In this document: positions 53,210 through 62,208 of the stretch, piece by piece
Layout of the letters: the number at the start of each line of letters is the position of its first letter
Numbering within the stretch: position 1 is the stretch's first letter
DNA from: Paenibacillus sp. JJ-100
GTDB taxonomy: Bacteria; Bacillota; Bacilli; Paenibacillales; Paenibacillaceae
DNA length: 64,000 bases
Assembly: GCF_948329825.1 (NCBI RefSeq)
Contig: NZ_CAOJCM010000003.1
Location: forward strand, 558,001-622,000
Reading direction: 5' to 3'
Notes under the pieces: model-generated
The model's input: the letters and a program-made list of their open reading frames with translations, nothing else
What the model was told of the DNA's origin: nothing
Database searches by the model: none
Made by a program: the position numbers and the translations under genes

Positions 53210-54295
53210 ATGCAATTGCCGATCAGTGTATGTATCTTATCCCTGAATGAAGAGGGGGAAATAGGTGACTGTGTTTCCTCAATATCAAGGTGGGTGAGTG
53301 AAGTTCTCGTTTTGGATACAGGATCATCTGACAGAACGATAGAAGAAGCGACGTTAGCAGGAGCCGATGTTCATCAAATACATTGGAAGGATGATTTTAG
53401 TTATGCACGTAATAAGCTTATCGATCTAGCCAGCTCACCTTATATATTGATGATGGATGCAGACGAGAGGTATGAAGGTGATGGAAGGGACTTGTCAGAA
53501 TACATTAATACTTCTGTATTACCTGGAAGAGTCAAGATAGTAAATCAATTAGATGGAGAAGAACAGTCAGAAACTTATGTTACAAGGATTTTTGCGAATA
53601 ATGGAAATTTCAAATACAAGGGTACAGTTCATGAGCAGTTAACGGATGATGGTAAGGCAGTAATCGGAGTTGATACAAACATTCCCTTTTTACACTACGG
53701 CTATTTAAGAGAAAAAATTGAAAGTAAAAAGAAAATGGATCGGAATCTCAATTTGCTACTCAACGAATTAGAGCAAAACCCAGAAGACCCTTATATATTA
53801 TATCAAATAGCAAAAACGCTTTATGTCTCCAAAGATTATTCCCAAGCTTCAATTTATTACAAAAAATCACTGTCTCATATTGATAATGAAAAGTTTGAAT
53901 ATAAATACACACCAAACTTGTTGTTACAGTATCTATACTGCCTACTATATGAAAAGAAATGGGGGCTGTTGCAAAGTATTTTATTAAGAAGTATTGAAAA
54001 ATACCCTGACTTTACCGATCTATATTATATATATGCATCATGGATTATAGAAGAAAGGAAAGTTGAACTGTTTAATATGTTGCCTGATTTATACGAGAAA
54101 TGTATAGAAATTGGTGAAGCGGACCCAACAAGGTATGAAACGACAAAGGGTGTAGGAAGCTTCAAAGCTTTATATAATTTAGGACTGTATTATGAAATGG
54201 TCGGCAATAAAGAGAAATCCATAAATTGCTATAAATTAAGTAGTGAAATGGACTATTCTGTTGCATCAAAGAGACTTAATATTTTATTAAAATAA
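53210..54295 (+). CDS. Family-2 glycosyltransferase with C-terminal TPR-like repeats (first)
   Basis: This 361-residue cytosolic enzyme has a GT-A domain at residues 1-180: SVCILSLNEEGEIGDCVSSI, VLDTGSSDRTIEEA, the metal-binding MMDADERYEG, and VHEQL. Tetratricopeptide-like helices follow (YILYQIAKTLYVSKDYSQAS, KALYNLGLYYEMVGNKEKS). This GT2-plus-TPR arrangement is common in protein-glycosylating transferases near flagellin or S-layer genes. ATG 53210 follows AAAGGAG. Base composition from here on is clearly more AT-rich than in the flagellar genes. Flagellin is a plausible acceptor. Confidence 0.85.
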   Translation: MQLPISVCILSLNEEGEIGDCVSSISRWVSEVLVLDTGSSDRTIEEATLAGADVHQIHWKDDFSYARNKLIDLASSPYILMMDADERYEGDGRDLSEYINTSVLPGRVKIVNQLDGEEQSETYVTRIFANNGNFKYKGTVHEQLTDDGKAVIGVDTNIPFLHYGYLREKIESKKKMDRNLNLLLNELEQNPEDPYILYQIAKTLYVSKDYSQASIYYKKSLSHIDNEKFEYKYTPNLLLQYLYCLLYEKKWGLLQSILLRSIEKYPDFTDLYYIYASWIIEERKVELFNMLPDLYEKCIEIGEADPTRYETTKGVGSFKALYNLGLYYEMVGNKEKSINCYKLSSEMDYSVASKRLNILLK

Positions 54296-54316
54296 TATGA
54301 GACGAGGAATATATTT

Positions 54317-56212
54317 ATGAAGCATCAAACGATATCCTTATGTATGATTGTCAAGGATGAAGAAAGAACGTTAGAGAGGTGTCTGAACAGTGTTAAGGGG
54401 ATTGTTGACGAAATAATTATAATAGATACAGGATCGACTGATAATACAGTGGATATTTGTAAGAAGTTCACGACGAAAATCTTTAATTTTGAGTGGAATA
54501 GTAATTTCTCAGATGCAAGAAATTATGCTATGAAGCATGCAACATCAGACTATATCTTGTCACTAGATGCTGATGAATATTTAACAGAGCCAAGCAAGCG
54601 ACTGCTGTTAGAGCCTCTATCTTCTGGTTACTATTTTTTGAGAATTAGAAATATGGTTCGTTCCGGAATTGTTGATACACACTCATTTGTCAGACTGTTT
54701 AGAAGAGATGTTGGTTACGTCTATGAGGGAGCTATTCATGAACAAATTAACTATACTCAATTCACAGAGATACAAGGTAGTGACCTTCCTGTCTATATAA
54801 ATCACGATGGTTATAATAAGGCCATCATTCAGAGCAAAGATAAATTGAACAGAAATATGAAGATTATTGAAGAGGAGTTGAAAATCAACCCAACAGGTTT
54901 TGGGTATTTCAACCTGGGAACCCAATATAAGGCTTTAGGGAAAATGGAAAGCGCTATTGAAGCATTTAAAAAATCTTATTCTCTAAGTCCACAAACTTCT
55001 TATGCACCTAAGATGATGCTGTTTCTCATGCAATGTTTGTACAATTTAAAGAGGTATGACGAGGCTTTAAAAGTTGCAAAAGACGCAGTTTTATTGTATC
55101 CCGAATACACAGATCTTGTATTTGACATTGGTGTGATTTATAAAGAGATGAATTATTGGAAAGACGCAGAAGAATATTTCCTGAAATGCCTAGAGATAGG
55201 GGAAGTTACGAATTACCTCTATTCTTCTTTGGAAGGTGTAGGTTCGTACCTAGCGCATGCAAATTTGGCTGAAATCTATATTCAGTTAGATCAACCAGAG
55301 CTGGCCCATCAACACATTATAACTAGTTTAACTCAAAATAAGGTTCACTTAGCTTCTTTGAGAATCTTTCTTGAACTTTTTATAAATGCCACTTCAGATG
55401 ATTTGTTACAGCAACTAAAAGGGATATATACATTGGATTCTGCTGAAGAAGTAAAACTATTGATGCAAGTAATATACCATTTAAGACACCCGCTGTTTAC
55501 AATACTTGCACAGTATATAAGACAAGATATTGGTGATGAATTAAAAGCATGGATTTCACAAATGAAAGGTGACTTTCAAATAGCACAAAAGTTATGGGCT
55601 GAATGTGGGGAAATCACAAATGGAAGCCAGCGCGATTTACTTTTAGTAGCAATCGTTAATGAAGACCTTACGTTTTTCAAACAATTTGATCACGAATTTA
55701 ACCTCCGATCCAAAGATAAATCTATATTTATCCAAATGATTAACAGAGAAACGATTACAAATATGGACCTAAGTAAAGATATTAAGAAATACATTGAAGA
55801 TCTCTGCTATGATGTGTTAATGCAACGAAGGTATGATGTAGTTGAGTATCTTATGACTAAGGTGCAAGTTCCAATGATACGCTATCAATTGGCAAAGATG
55901 CTTTTTAAGTTCGAATTTTACGAATTAGCATTGGAATGTATTATGGAACCTGAGAAATCAACAGACAAAAATCAGGTGTATCTTTTAGTTGGAGATATTC
56001 TTAAAAAGTTAGAGATGTATGGAGATGCCTATCAATACTATAGTCAAGTTAGGTCGAATGAAAATAACTTTGAAGTACTTTATAAAATTTACGACCTGGC
56101 AGTTCTAGTTGAAGATAAGGCTACTCAAGAAAAATATATTAAAGCGATGTCCAATATAACTCCGATTAGTGAATGGATCATAAAATTGAAATCACCCCAA
56201 ACGTCTTTATAA
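54317..56212 (+). CDS. Family-2 glycosyltransferase with long TPR-like C-terminus (second)
   Basis: This 631-residue paralogue of the preceding gene has a GT-A domain at residues 1-220 (SLCMIVKDEERTLERCLNSV, IIDTGSTDNTVDIC, LSLDADEYL). An extended helical repeat region makes up the rest: GYFNLGTQYKALGKMESAIE and LVFDIGVIYKEMNYWKDAEE are clear TPR units, later ones degenerate. The first ~180 residues align by eye with the previous protein, so the pair likely arose by duplication and may add successive sugars. ATG 54317 has only GAGGAA upstream. No membrane segment is present, implying a cytosolic acceptor such as unexported flagellin. Confidence 0.85.
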   Translation: MKHQTISLCMIVKDEERTLERCLNSVKGIVDEIIIIDTGSTDNTVDICKKFTTKIFNFEWNSNFSDARNYAMKHATSDYILSLDADEYLTEPSKRLLLEPLSSGYYFLRIRNMVRSGIVDTHSFVRLFRRDVGYVYEGAIHEQINYTQFTEIQGSDLPVYINHDGYNKAIIQSKDKLNRNMKIIEEELKINPTGFGYFNLGTQYKALGKMESAIEAFKKSYSLSPQTSYAPKMMLFLMQCLYNLKRYDEALKVAKDAVLLYPEYTDLVFDIGVIYKEMNYWKDAEEYFLKCLEIGEVTNYLYSSLEGVGSYLAHANLAEIYIQLDQPELAHQHIITSLTQNKVHLASLRIFLELFINATSDDLLQQLKGIYTLDSAEEVKLLMQVIYHLRHPLFTILAQYIRQDIGDELKAWISQMKGDFQIAQKLWAECGEITNGSQRDLLLVAIVNEDLTFFKQFDHEFNLRSKDKSIFIQMINRETITNMDLSKDIKKYIEDLCYDVLMQRRYDVVEYLMTKVQVPMIRYQLAKMLFKFEFYELALECIMEPEKSTDKNQVYLLVGDILKKLEMYGDAYQYYSQVRSNENNFEVLYKIYDLAVLVEDKATQEKYIKAMSNITPISEWIIKLKSPQTSL

Positions 56213-56274
56213 GGAAGTAACTACAAACTAAGACTCATGTGTGTAAGCTGCTTATAAAAAGGAGAGTAATAATA

Positions 56275-57063
56275 ATGAAAGTAGTTATATTGGCTGGAGG
56301 TAGAGGTACTAGGATAAGTGAAGAATCCCACTTGAAGCCTAAGCCGATGATTGAAGTTGGTGATGCGCCAATACTGTGGCATATTATGAAAACTTATTCT
56401 TCGTTTGGTTATCATGAGTTTATTATCTGTCTTGGTTATAAGGGGTATGTCATCAAAGAATACTTTGCCAACTATTACCGTCATATGTCAGAAGCGATTA
56501 CGTATGATTTCTCTCTGGGACAAGATAACACGATGAAAGTTCACAGGAATTCAGTAGAACCATGGAAAGTCACTTTGGTAGACACTGGGTTAAATACAAT
56601 GACGGGTAGTAGGATTAAGAGAATTGAACAATATGTAGGAAATAATTCTTTCATGTTAACGTATGGAGATGGATTGGCTGATATTAATATTGAATCGTTA
56701 GTAGAAAACCATAAAAAAAGCGGGAAGTTAGCAACGATCACAGGTGTACAGCCGGATGGGAGGTTTGGTCGTCTGGAGCTGGAAGGAAACACTGTAAACG
56801 GATTCACTGAAAAAGTAAAAGGAGACGGTGGTTGGATTAATGGAGGCTTTATGGTCTGTGAGCCAGAAGTTTTTAACTATATTGAAGGTACAGATGATGT
56901 GATTTTAGAAAAGGAACCTCTGCAAAACTTGGCTCATAATGGTCAACTTAATGTTTACAAACATCAAGGTTTCTGGCAACCTATGGATACATTACGTGAA
57001 AAAATTATGTTAGACGAGCTTTGGAATGGCCATGCCGCCCCATGGAAAGTTTGGTCTGATTAA
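56275..57063 (+). CDS. rfbF: Glucose-1-phosphate cytidylyltransferase
   Basis: RfbF makes CDP-glucose from CTP and glucose-1-phosphate, opening the CDP-deoxyhexose pathway. The start is ATG 56275, behind AAGGAGAG; an upstream ATG 56239 precedes that site. It has 262 residues, with VVILAGGRGTRISEESHLKP at the N-terminus (nucleotide loop and catalytic Lys), MIEVGDAPILWHIM, MLTYGDGLADINI (metal Asp), the family's WINGGFMVCEPEVFNYI and FWQPMDTLREK. These distinguish it from the dTDP- and UDP-glucose enzymes. Its partner rfbG (CDP-glucose 4,6-dehydratase) closes the cluster at 62.2 kb. Confidence 0.93.
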   Translation: MKVVILAGGRGTRISEESHLKPKPMIEVGDAPILWHIMKTYSSFGYHEFIICLGYKGYVIKEYFANYYRHMSEAITYDFSLGQDNTMKVHRNSVEPWKVTLVDTGLNTMTGSRIKRIEQYVGNNSFMLTYGDGLADINIESLVENHKKSGKLATITGVQPDGRFGRLELEGNTVNGFTEKVKGDGGWINGGFMVCEPEVFNYIEGTDDVILEKEPLQNLAHNGQLNVYKHQGFWQPMDTLREKIMLDELWNGHAAPWKVWSD

Positions 57064-57087
57064 AATGAATTAGACTATGGAGGGAAT

Positions 57088-57765
57088 ATGTTCGAAATTT
57101 CATTGAGCAAATATGAATTACAAAAATATGTTCAGCATCAACTAAACAATTTCTATCCAGATAACAGATTTTTAAATGAAGATAAATTTAAAAATTCTAT
57201 AGATGAAGCACTTGAACGTGCACAGTACTGTTTTCAACATATTTCTCTTTCAGCATATCATCGAGATGGGACAACGTATTTCAACCATTTACACGCAGAT
57301 CAGTACACCATTTTTTTGTGGTTCCTATCTAATAGTATTTGGAATAAATTTGAGGATAGTGAACTTTCCGCTAAATTATTTAATTTAAATAAGACCTTAA
57401 ATGGGTTTCTTTGCATGTATGATGCGAAGTTACCCGATATTTTTTTAGTTGTACACGGAAACGGTATTGTTTTAGGGAAAGCAACGTATAGTGATTTTTT
57501 AGTATGTTATCAAGGCTCCACTGTAGGTGCCATTGATGGTAAATATCCAAAGTTAGGTAAAGGTGTTGCTTTAGCTCCTGACTCGTCAATAATTGGAAAT
57601 TGCTCTGTTGGAAACTTGGTCACTATAGGTAATCAATCGCTACTTAGAAACACTAGTATTGATGATCGGTCGTTATACTATCGTCATACTAAGACGGGTG
57701 AACATATAGTTCAACCGACTGAAACTCCTTGGGCACAAACGTTCTTTAATGTACCTATTTTATGA
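57088..57765 (+). CDS. Hexapeptide-repeat acyltransferase (serine acetyltransferase-like)
   Basis: This 225-residue protein has a helical N-terminal half (YELQKYVQHQLNNFYPDNRF) and a left-handed beta-helix in the C-terminal half. The hexapeptide pattern is seen in NGIVLGKATYSDFLVCYQG, TVGAIDGKYPKLGKGVALAP and SIIGNCSVGNLVTIGNQSLL. The arrangement resembles serine O-acetyltransferase and sugar acetyltransferases, including an HGNG stretch in place of the usual catalytic HG. In this cluster an O-acyl decoration on the sugar is most likely. ATG 57088 follows GGAGGGAA, 24 bp after rfbF. The substrate is unknown, and a true serine acetyltransferase is improbable in this setting. Confidence 0.65.
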   Translation: MFEISLSKYELQKYVQHQLNNFYPDNRFLNEDKFKNSIDEALERAQYCFQHISLSAYHRDGTTYFNHLHADQYTIFLWFLSNSIWNKFEDSELSAKLFNLNKTLNGFLCMYDAKLPDIFLVVHGNGIVLGKATYSDFLVCYQGSTVGAIDGKYPKLGKGVALAPDSSIIGNCSVGNLVTIGNQSLLRNTSIDDRSLYYRHTKTGEHIVQPTETPWAQTFFNVPIL

Positions 57766-57785
57766 CATGGAGATGAATTTGAAGA

Positions 57786-58709
57786 GTGAAAACAATTCTG
57801 ATTAGTGGTGCAAATGGCTATATTGGTCTTCATATGTCTGCTTTACTAAAAAAAATGAACTTTAAAGTAATTACAGCTACAAGGGATACGGGGGGAGATA
57901 TAAAGATGGATTATACTGAACCCGCCGAAATAGTAAATATGGAACTTAATAACGTAGATGCTATGATCCATTTTGTTTCGCCCAATGAAAATTTATATTC
58001 AGAGGCTCCTCATAAAGCTCTTGCTGAAAATGCTGCTGGTGTCCACGCAGCATTAGTTTTTTGTGAGAAGAATAAAATACCTTCTTTTATATATGTATCA
58101 AGTTTCCACGTCTTTGGGAATTCAGAAGGGGAGCTTAACGAAGAAACCCCTATTTCTCCGAGAAATAATTATGGTCTTGCACATTGTACCGCTGAAGAAA
58201 CTGTGAAGCTTTTTGATAGAACAAACCGGGTAAAAACATGGATTGTTCGTCCCTCCAATGTTTTTGGTATTCCTCAGGACTTAAATAAATTTAAGCGTTG
58301 GAATTTAATTCCCTTTTCATTTTGTAAACAAGCTGTTGAAGAAAAACAAATTATTCTTCTTACTAGCGGTAGACAATATCGCAATTTTGTAGGGGTTTCT
58401 GATCTGTGTCAGAAAATCTTATGGATTGTGGAGAAAGAGCCTATAAATCGTATTATACATGCTTACGGAACTAGCACTTTAAGCGTTCTAAAGTATGCTG
58501 AACTAGTAAAACATATAGCCGAAGAAAAGTTTGGGGTTTCTGTAGATATTATTAAGTCGGAACGTAATGATGAAGTCGTCAACTTTGACTTTACAAGTTT
58601 ATATAAATCACCTGAGTTATCTCCAAAAGACAGATTAGAGGAATTTGTAACTCTTATGTTGGATCGTTTGCTGGACAGTAAGAAAGAGGAGGAAACATAT
58701 GAATTGTAA
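57786..58709 (+). CDS. Extended SDR / NAD-dependent epimerase-dehydratase family protein with altered active site
   Basis: This 307-residue Rossmann protein has TILISGANGYIGLHMSALLK at the N-terminus (GxxGxxG NAD loop), IYVSSFHVFG with the catalytic Ser/Thr strand, WIVRPSNVFG, and YRNFVGVSDLCQKI. The catalytic Tyr-x-x-x-Lys of this superfamily reads Y-G-L-A-H, so the Lys is His. In the CDP-sugar setting a 4-ketoreductase role is the usual last step, but without the Lys the enzyme may be weak, altered or non-catalytic. The start is GTG 57786, and the 3' end overlaps the methyltransferase by 11 bp. The AT-rich composition matches its neighbours. Confidence 0.8.
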   Translation: MKTILISGANGYIGLHMSALLKKMNFKVITATRDTGGDIKMDYTEPAEIVNMELNNVDAMIHFVSPNENLYSEAPHKALAENAAGVHAALVFCEKNKIPSFIYVSSFHVFGNSEGELNEETPISPRNNYGLAHCTAEETVKLFDRTNRVKTWIVRPSNVFGIPQDLNKFKRWNLIPFSFCKQAVEEKQIILLTSGRQYRNFVGVSDLCQKILWIVEKEPINRIIHAYGTSTLSVLKYAELVKHIAEEKFGVSVDIIKSERNDEVVNFDFTSLYKSPELSPKDRLEEFVTLMLDRLLDSKKEEETYEL

Positions 58710-59766
58710 TGTATGTGGCGAAAAATGTGTATGGCAAGAAGAGTTCAAGTCTGCTCCCCATAGCGTAATGCAGGGATATGATTCAAATCAACTCATGTTA
58801 CATGATTTAGAGATTTACAGTTGTACTCATTGTGGACACGCACAAATTCCCAAATATATAAACGATGAGTACTACGACGAATATGCCATGGGAGCCTTCT
58901 GGGGTGAAAGTTTCAAAAAAGCTCGAACAGCACAAATGGAGCGCTTAATTAAAATCGCACCTTCATTAAATAAATTTCTTGATATTGGATGTGGTATGGG
59001 GCATTATCTGGATCTTGCATCCCCATATTTTGCAGAAATTCATGGTATAGAACCATCTAAATTTGTAATGTCAATAGCCTCAGATAAAGGATATTTTATA
59101 AAAAATGATTATTTCCATGAAGGAGTGTATCCTAATACGAGGTTTGATGTGATCACAATTATTGAAGTGTTGGAACATTTGGAAAATCCGTTGGGATTTA
59201 TAAAAGATGCGGCTAATTTGCTTAATGAGAATGGAATTCTTTTAGTAGAGGTACCAAATGGTCAACGTATTTTCGAAAAGCGGCTGTATAATAATCTTTG
59301 CACCGATCATATTCAATACTTTTCTATAAGCAGTCTTACAATTCTAGCCCGTCGTGCTGGATTAAGTATTGTTTGTGCACAAGAATCTTCTGATCCTAAT
59401 TTACTGGAGATTTTTATGAGGAAGGTTTCGGCTGTAGATGAGACTTTTACTAATAAAAGGAAGAAATCCTTGGATAAAATACGTACTAGAATTTCATTAA
59501 ATAAAAAAGTAGGAGCATGGGGAGCTGGAGCTGAATCCAGTTGTTTTCTAGCAATGTTAGACGGGAATATTGATATTAGCTGTATATTTGACAATGATGA
59601 GAAAAAACAAGGACATTACATTGGGGCAATTCCAATCTTAAAACCTGAGAATGATGTGATTTCTGAATATGAACAGATTATTTTGTTTGCTAATTCACAT
59701 AAATCTCAAATAGAAGACCAACTTTCAAAAATGGGTTTTAGTGGTGAGTTAGTTACTTTTGAATAG
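58699..59766 (+). CDS. Sugar C-methyltransferase (NDP-hexose C-methyltransferase family)
   Basis: This 355-residue three-domain enzyme begins with a zinc-binding domain (CNVCGEKC and CTHCGH, residues 3-48; PF08421 type). A SAM-binding Rossmann domain follows (FLDIGCGMGHYLDLA at about 95, IIEVLEHLENPLGF, LLVEVPNG). The C-terminal domain (GAWGAGAESSCFLA, IFDNDEKKQGHYIGAIPIL) matches the PF08484 C-methyltransferase pattern. Relatives methylate C-3 of a 4-keto-6-deoxy NDP-sugar to give branched sugars. Here the substrate would be CDP-4-keto-6-deoxyglucose from the rfbF-rfbG pathway. ATG 58699 lies within the SDR gene after GGAGGAAAC, so the two are translationally coupled. Confidence 0.85.
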   Translation: MNCNVCGEKCVWQEEFKSAPHSVMQGYDSNQLMLHDLEIYSCTHCGHAQIPKYINDEYYDEYAMGAFWGESFKKARTAQMERLIKIAPSLNKFLDIGCGMGHYLDLASPYFAEIHGIEPSKFVMSIASDKGYFIKNDYFHEGVYPNTRFDVITIIEVLEHLENPLGFIKDAANLLNENGILLVEVPNGQRIFEKRLYNNLCTDHIQYFSISSLTILARRAGLSIVCAQESSDPNLLEIFMRKVSAVDETFTNKRKKSLDKIRTRISLNKKVGAWGAGAESSCFLAMLDGNIDISCIFDNDEKKQGHYIGAIPILKPENDVISEYEQIILFANSHKSQIEDQLSKMGFSGELVTFE

Positions 59767-59800
59767 ATAGTTCAAACGCAGTAAAGCAGGGAGCGAGCAT

Positions 59801-60349
59801 ATGATAATCCTACCAACAACTTTGAATCAAGCTAAATTAATTAAGATCGAACCTATCGAGGATCATAGGGGGTATTTCGCAAGAAGTTTTTGTGAAAATG
59901 AGTTAAATGCACATGGAATTGATTTTAGTGTCAAACAAGCTAATATAGCATTCAATAAAAGTGCTGGAACATTAAGAGGAATGCATTTTCAATTACCACC
60001 TTATGCTGAAGACAAAATAGTGACTTGTACTAGTGGTGCATTATATGACGTTATTATAGATTTAAATAGAGAAAGTTCTACTTTTGGACAATGGTATGGT
60101 GTTAATCTTACATCTGAGAATTGTTTATCCCTGTACGTACCCAAAGGATTTGCGCATGGCTATTTAACCTTGTTGAACGACACATCAATTCATTACATGG
60201 TTACAGAAAAATACACTCCTACTCACGAATCAGGGGTTAGATGGGATGACCCTGCATTTAGTATTGATTGGCCGGAAACGGTTAGTAAGATCATCTCTGA
60301 CAAAGATAACAAATGGACAAACTTCAGTCTTGAAACGGACGGAGTTTAA
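59801..60349 (+). CDS. rfbC: RfbC-type NDP-4-keto-6-deoxyhexose 3,5-epimerase
   Basis: This is a cupin-fold epimerase of the dTDP-4-dehydrorhamnose 3,5-epimerase family. The 182 residues are normal. The conserved core is complete: DHRGYFARSF, the catalytic His in TLRGMHFQLPP, KIVTCTSGALYDVIIDL, SLYVPKGFAHGYLTL, and the SGVRWDDPAFSIDWPE tail. With no rmlA, rmlB or rmlD here but with CDP-glucose genes, the substrate is more likely a CDP-linked 4-keto sugar, at C-3, C-5 or both. ATG 59801 follows GGGAGCG at a modest spacing. The gene name denotes the family only. Confidence 0.85.
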   Translation: MIILPTTLNQAKLIKIEPIEDHRGYFARSFCENELNAHGIDFSVKQANIAFNKSAGTLRGMHFQLPPYAEDKIVTCTSGALYDVIIDLNRESSTFGQWYGVNLTSENCLSLYVPKGFAHGYLTLLNDTSIHYMVTEKYTPTHESGVRWDDPAFSIDWPETVSKIISDKDNKWTNFSLETDGV

Positions 60350-60363
60350 GGGGGAAGAGAGTT

Positions 60364-62175
60364 TTGGATAACTCGGCAGCTGAGAAATTACTTCAAATTT
60401 TACAAACAGGAAATGAAGGTATAGAGTATCTTGAAAGACATATAGTAGATAATACCCTTGATTTAGTAGATTGGGAATTACTGCAGGATTATTTTGAATT
60501 ATTGCGTGCGGTAGAAGAGTCTGTGGCTTCCACGTCAAAACCTAATCGTGTTAGCGATATAAACGTTAATATGTTTTTTTATATTGATGAAATGATAGAT
60601 AACATTAATAATTCTGATTTAAATAGTTTTTGTTATAATTTCCGATTTCACTTTAGTTCGTTATACAGAATTTTGGAGTTTGAAATAGCCTATATTATAG
60701 AGGAATATGTCACAAAGAGTGATTATCCTCACTTTTATCCGGATACCCTCAAAGTTGACCATGATAAGGTATCTTTGTTAAGCGGAAATTTCAAATATAC
60801 GGTGAGCATTGTTTTATTGGCGTATAACAATCTTCAGTATACAAAGGATTGTTTGGACAGTATTTTGTGTCACACTGGAGATGTGAATTATGAACTAATT
60901 CTTGTTGATAATGGTTCTACAGATGGCACGAAAGAATATTTTGAATCTATTCCAGGAGCGAAAGTTATCCATTTGAAACAAAATATTCATCTAGTTAAAG
61001 GTTTCAATATTGGTTTAATGGCAGCAGAAGGAAAATATTGCGCGGCAGTATGTAATGATTTTATTTTCACATCTAGGTGGCTTGAGAATTTAATCGAGTG
61101 TATCGAATCAGATCCTCTAATCGGATTTGCTTCACCTGGTGCAACGTTTATTTCCAACATGCAAAAAATACCAATTCCTTTTATTTCAAAAGAAGATTTT
61201 CAAGAAAAAGCAAAACAGTTCAATCATAGTGATCCTTCTAAATGGGAAGAGCGGGTTGTTCTGCTTCCAAATGTGTTGTTCAGTCCTAAAGCGCTACTTG
61301 AACAAATTGGATATTATGATACTAGATTCTATCGTGGTGAGTTTCTAGATGATGATATCAGCTTTAAAATCAGACGTGCTGGATATAAATTAGTATATTG
61401 CGGGGATACAGTGGTTCATCATTATGGAAGTCTAACAACCGCGGTTGATCATCAGTCAAACTCTATTGAAGAAGGCAGACGAACATTCAGAGAAAAGTAC
61501 CAGTTAGATGCTTGGGATGATGCCCGAATGGATCCTGCGTATTTGAGTATTAAATCAAGTACCCTATCAAATGTTAACTCAATACTGGGTATTGATGTAA
61601 AGTGCGGTGCAACTTTACTTCAAATCAAGAATCGGGTTTGGGCTGAAAATGGAAATAAATCAATATTGACTGTTTTTAATTCGGAAGATAAATATAAAAA
61701 AGATCTTCAAACAATAGCTGATAAAGTAATAGGGTTTAAAGGCTATAATGAAATTCCAGAACAATTAATTAACAAAGTTGATCTGGTTTATATTGAAAAA
61801 CCACTCGATTTATACTCGGATGAGTTGCATGATATTTTCAAATGCCTATCTAAAATTATGAACCCTAATGGGAAGGTTGTTTTTACAACAAATAACAAAG
61901 TAAGTATTGAGTCACTATATAATTTGCTAAATGGATCGATATCGATTCATAACAATAAAATATACATCGCCAGCGCTGTTTGTGAAGAGGCGAAGTACCA
62001 CAATTTCGATCTCATTTCCATTGGGAATTATTCAATTTCCCGTAGTTTGGAAAGCGAAAAAATTATTGAGAATTTGTCTCAATCCTTGTCTAATGGCGCT
62101 TCGAGTGAAGTTAAATACATCAGTTCCCTACTAAGTTGCTCACATCGACTTTATCAAATGCAATTAAGATATTAG
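60364..62175 (+). CDS. Family-2 glycosyltransferase fused to a degenerate methyltransferase-like domain
   Basis: This 603-residue protein has an N-terminal helical region (1-140) that may bind the partner or acceptor. The GT2 domain (about 145-390) shows VSIVLLAYNNLQYTKDCLDS, LVDNGSTDGTKEYF, CNDFIF at the DxD position and FYRGEFLDDDISFKIRRAGY. The last 200 residues look like a class I methyltransferase fold: VDVKCGATLLQIKNR matches motif I with the glycines partly lost, and LSKIMNPNGKVVFTTNN matches the later strand. Degenerate methyltransferase tails of this kind occur on glycosyltransferases in Bacillaceae. The start is TTG 60364, after AAGGGGGAAGAG. Linkage and acceptor are unknown. Confidence 0.8.
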   Translation: MDNSAAEKLLQILQTGNEGIEYLERHIVDNTLDLVDWELLQDYFELLRAVEESVASTSKPNRVSDINVNMFFYIDEMIDNINNSDLNSFCYNFRFHFSSLYRILEFEIAYIIEEYVTKSDYPHFYPDTLKVDHDKVSLLSGNFKYTVSIVLLAYNNLQYTKDCLDSILCHTGDVNYELILVDNGSTDGTKEYFESIPGAKVIHLKQNIHLVKGFNIGLMAAEGKYCAAVCNDFIFTSRWLENLIECIESDPLIGFASPGATFISNMQKIPIPFISKEDFQEKAKQFNHSDPSKWEERVVLLPNVLFSPKALLEQIGYYDTRFYRGEFLDDDISFKIRRAGYKLVYCGDTVVHHYGSLTTAVDHQSNSIEEGRRTFREKYQLDAWDDARMDPAYLSIKSSTLSNVNSILGIDVKCGATLLQIKNRVWAENGNKSILTVFNSEDKYKKDLQTIADKVIGFKGYNEIPEQLINKVDLVYIEKPLDLYSDELHDIFKCLSKIMNPNGKVVFTTNNKVSIESLYNLLNGSISIHNNKIYIASAVCEEAKYHNFDLISIGNYSISRSLESEKIIENLSQSLSNGASSEVKYISSLLSCSHRLYQMQLRY

Positions 62176-62208
62176 GCTAAATAAACTGAAAGTGAGACAT
62201 TTTATATT

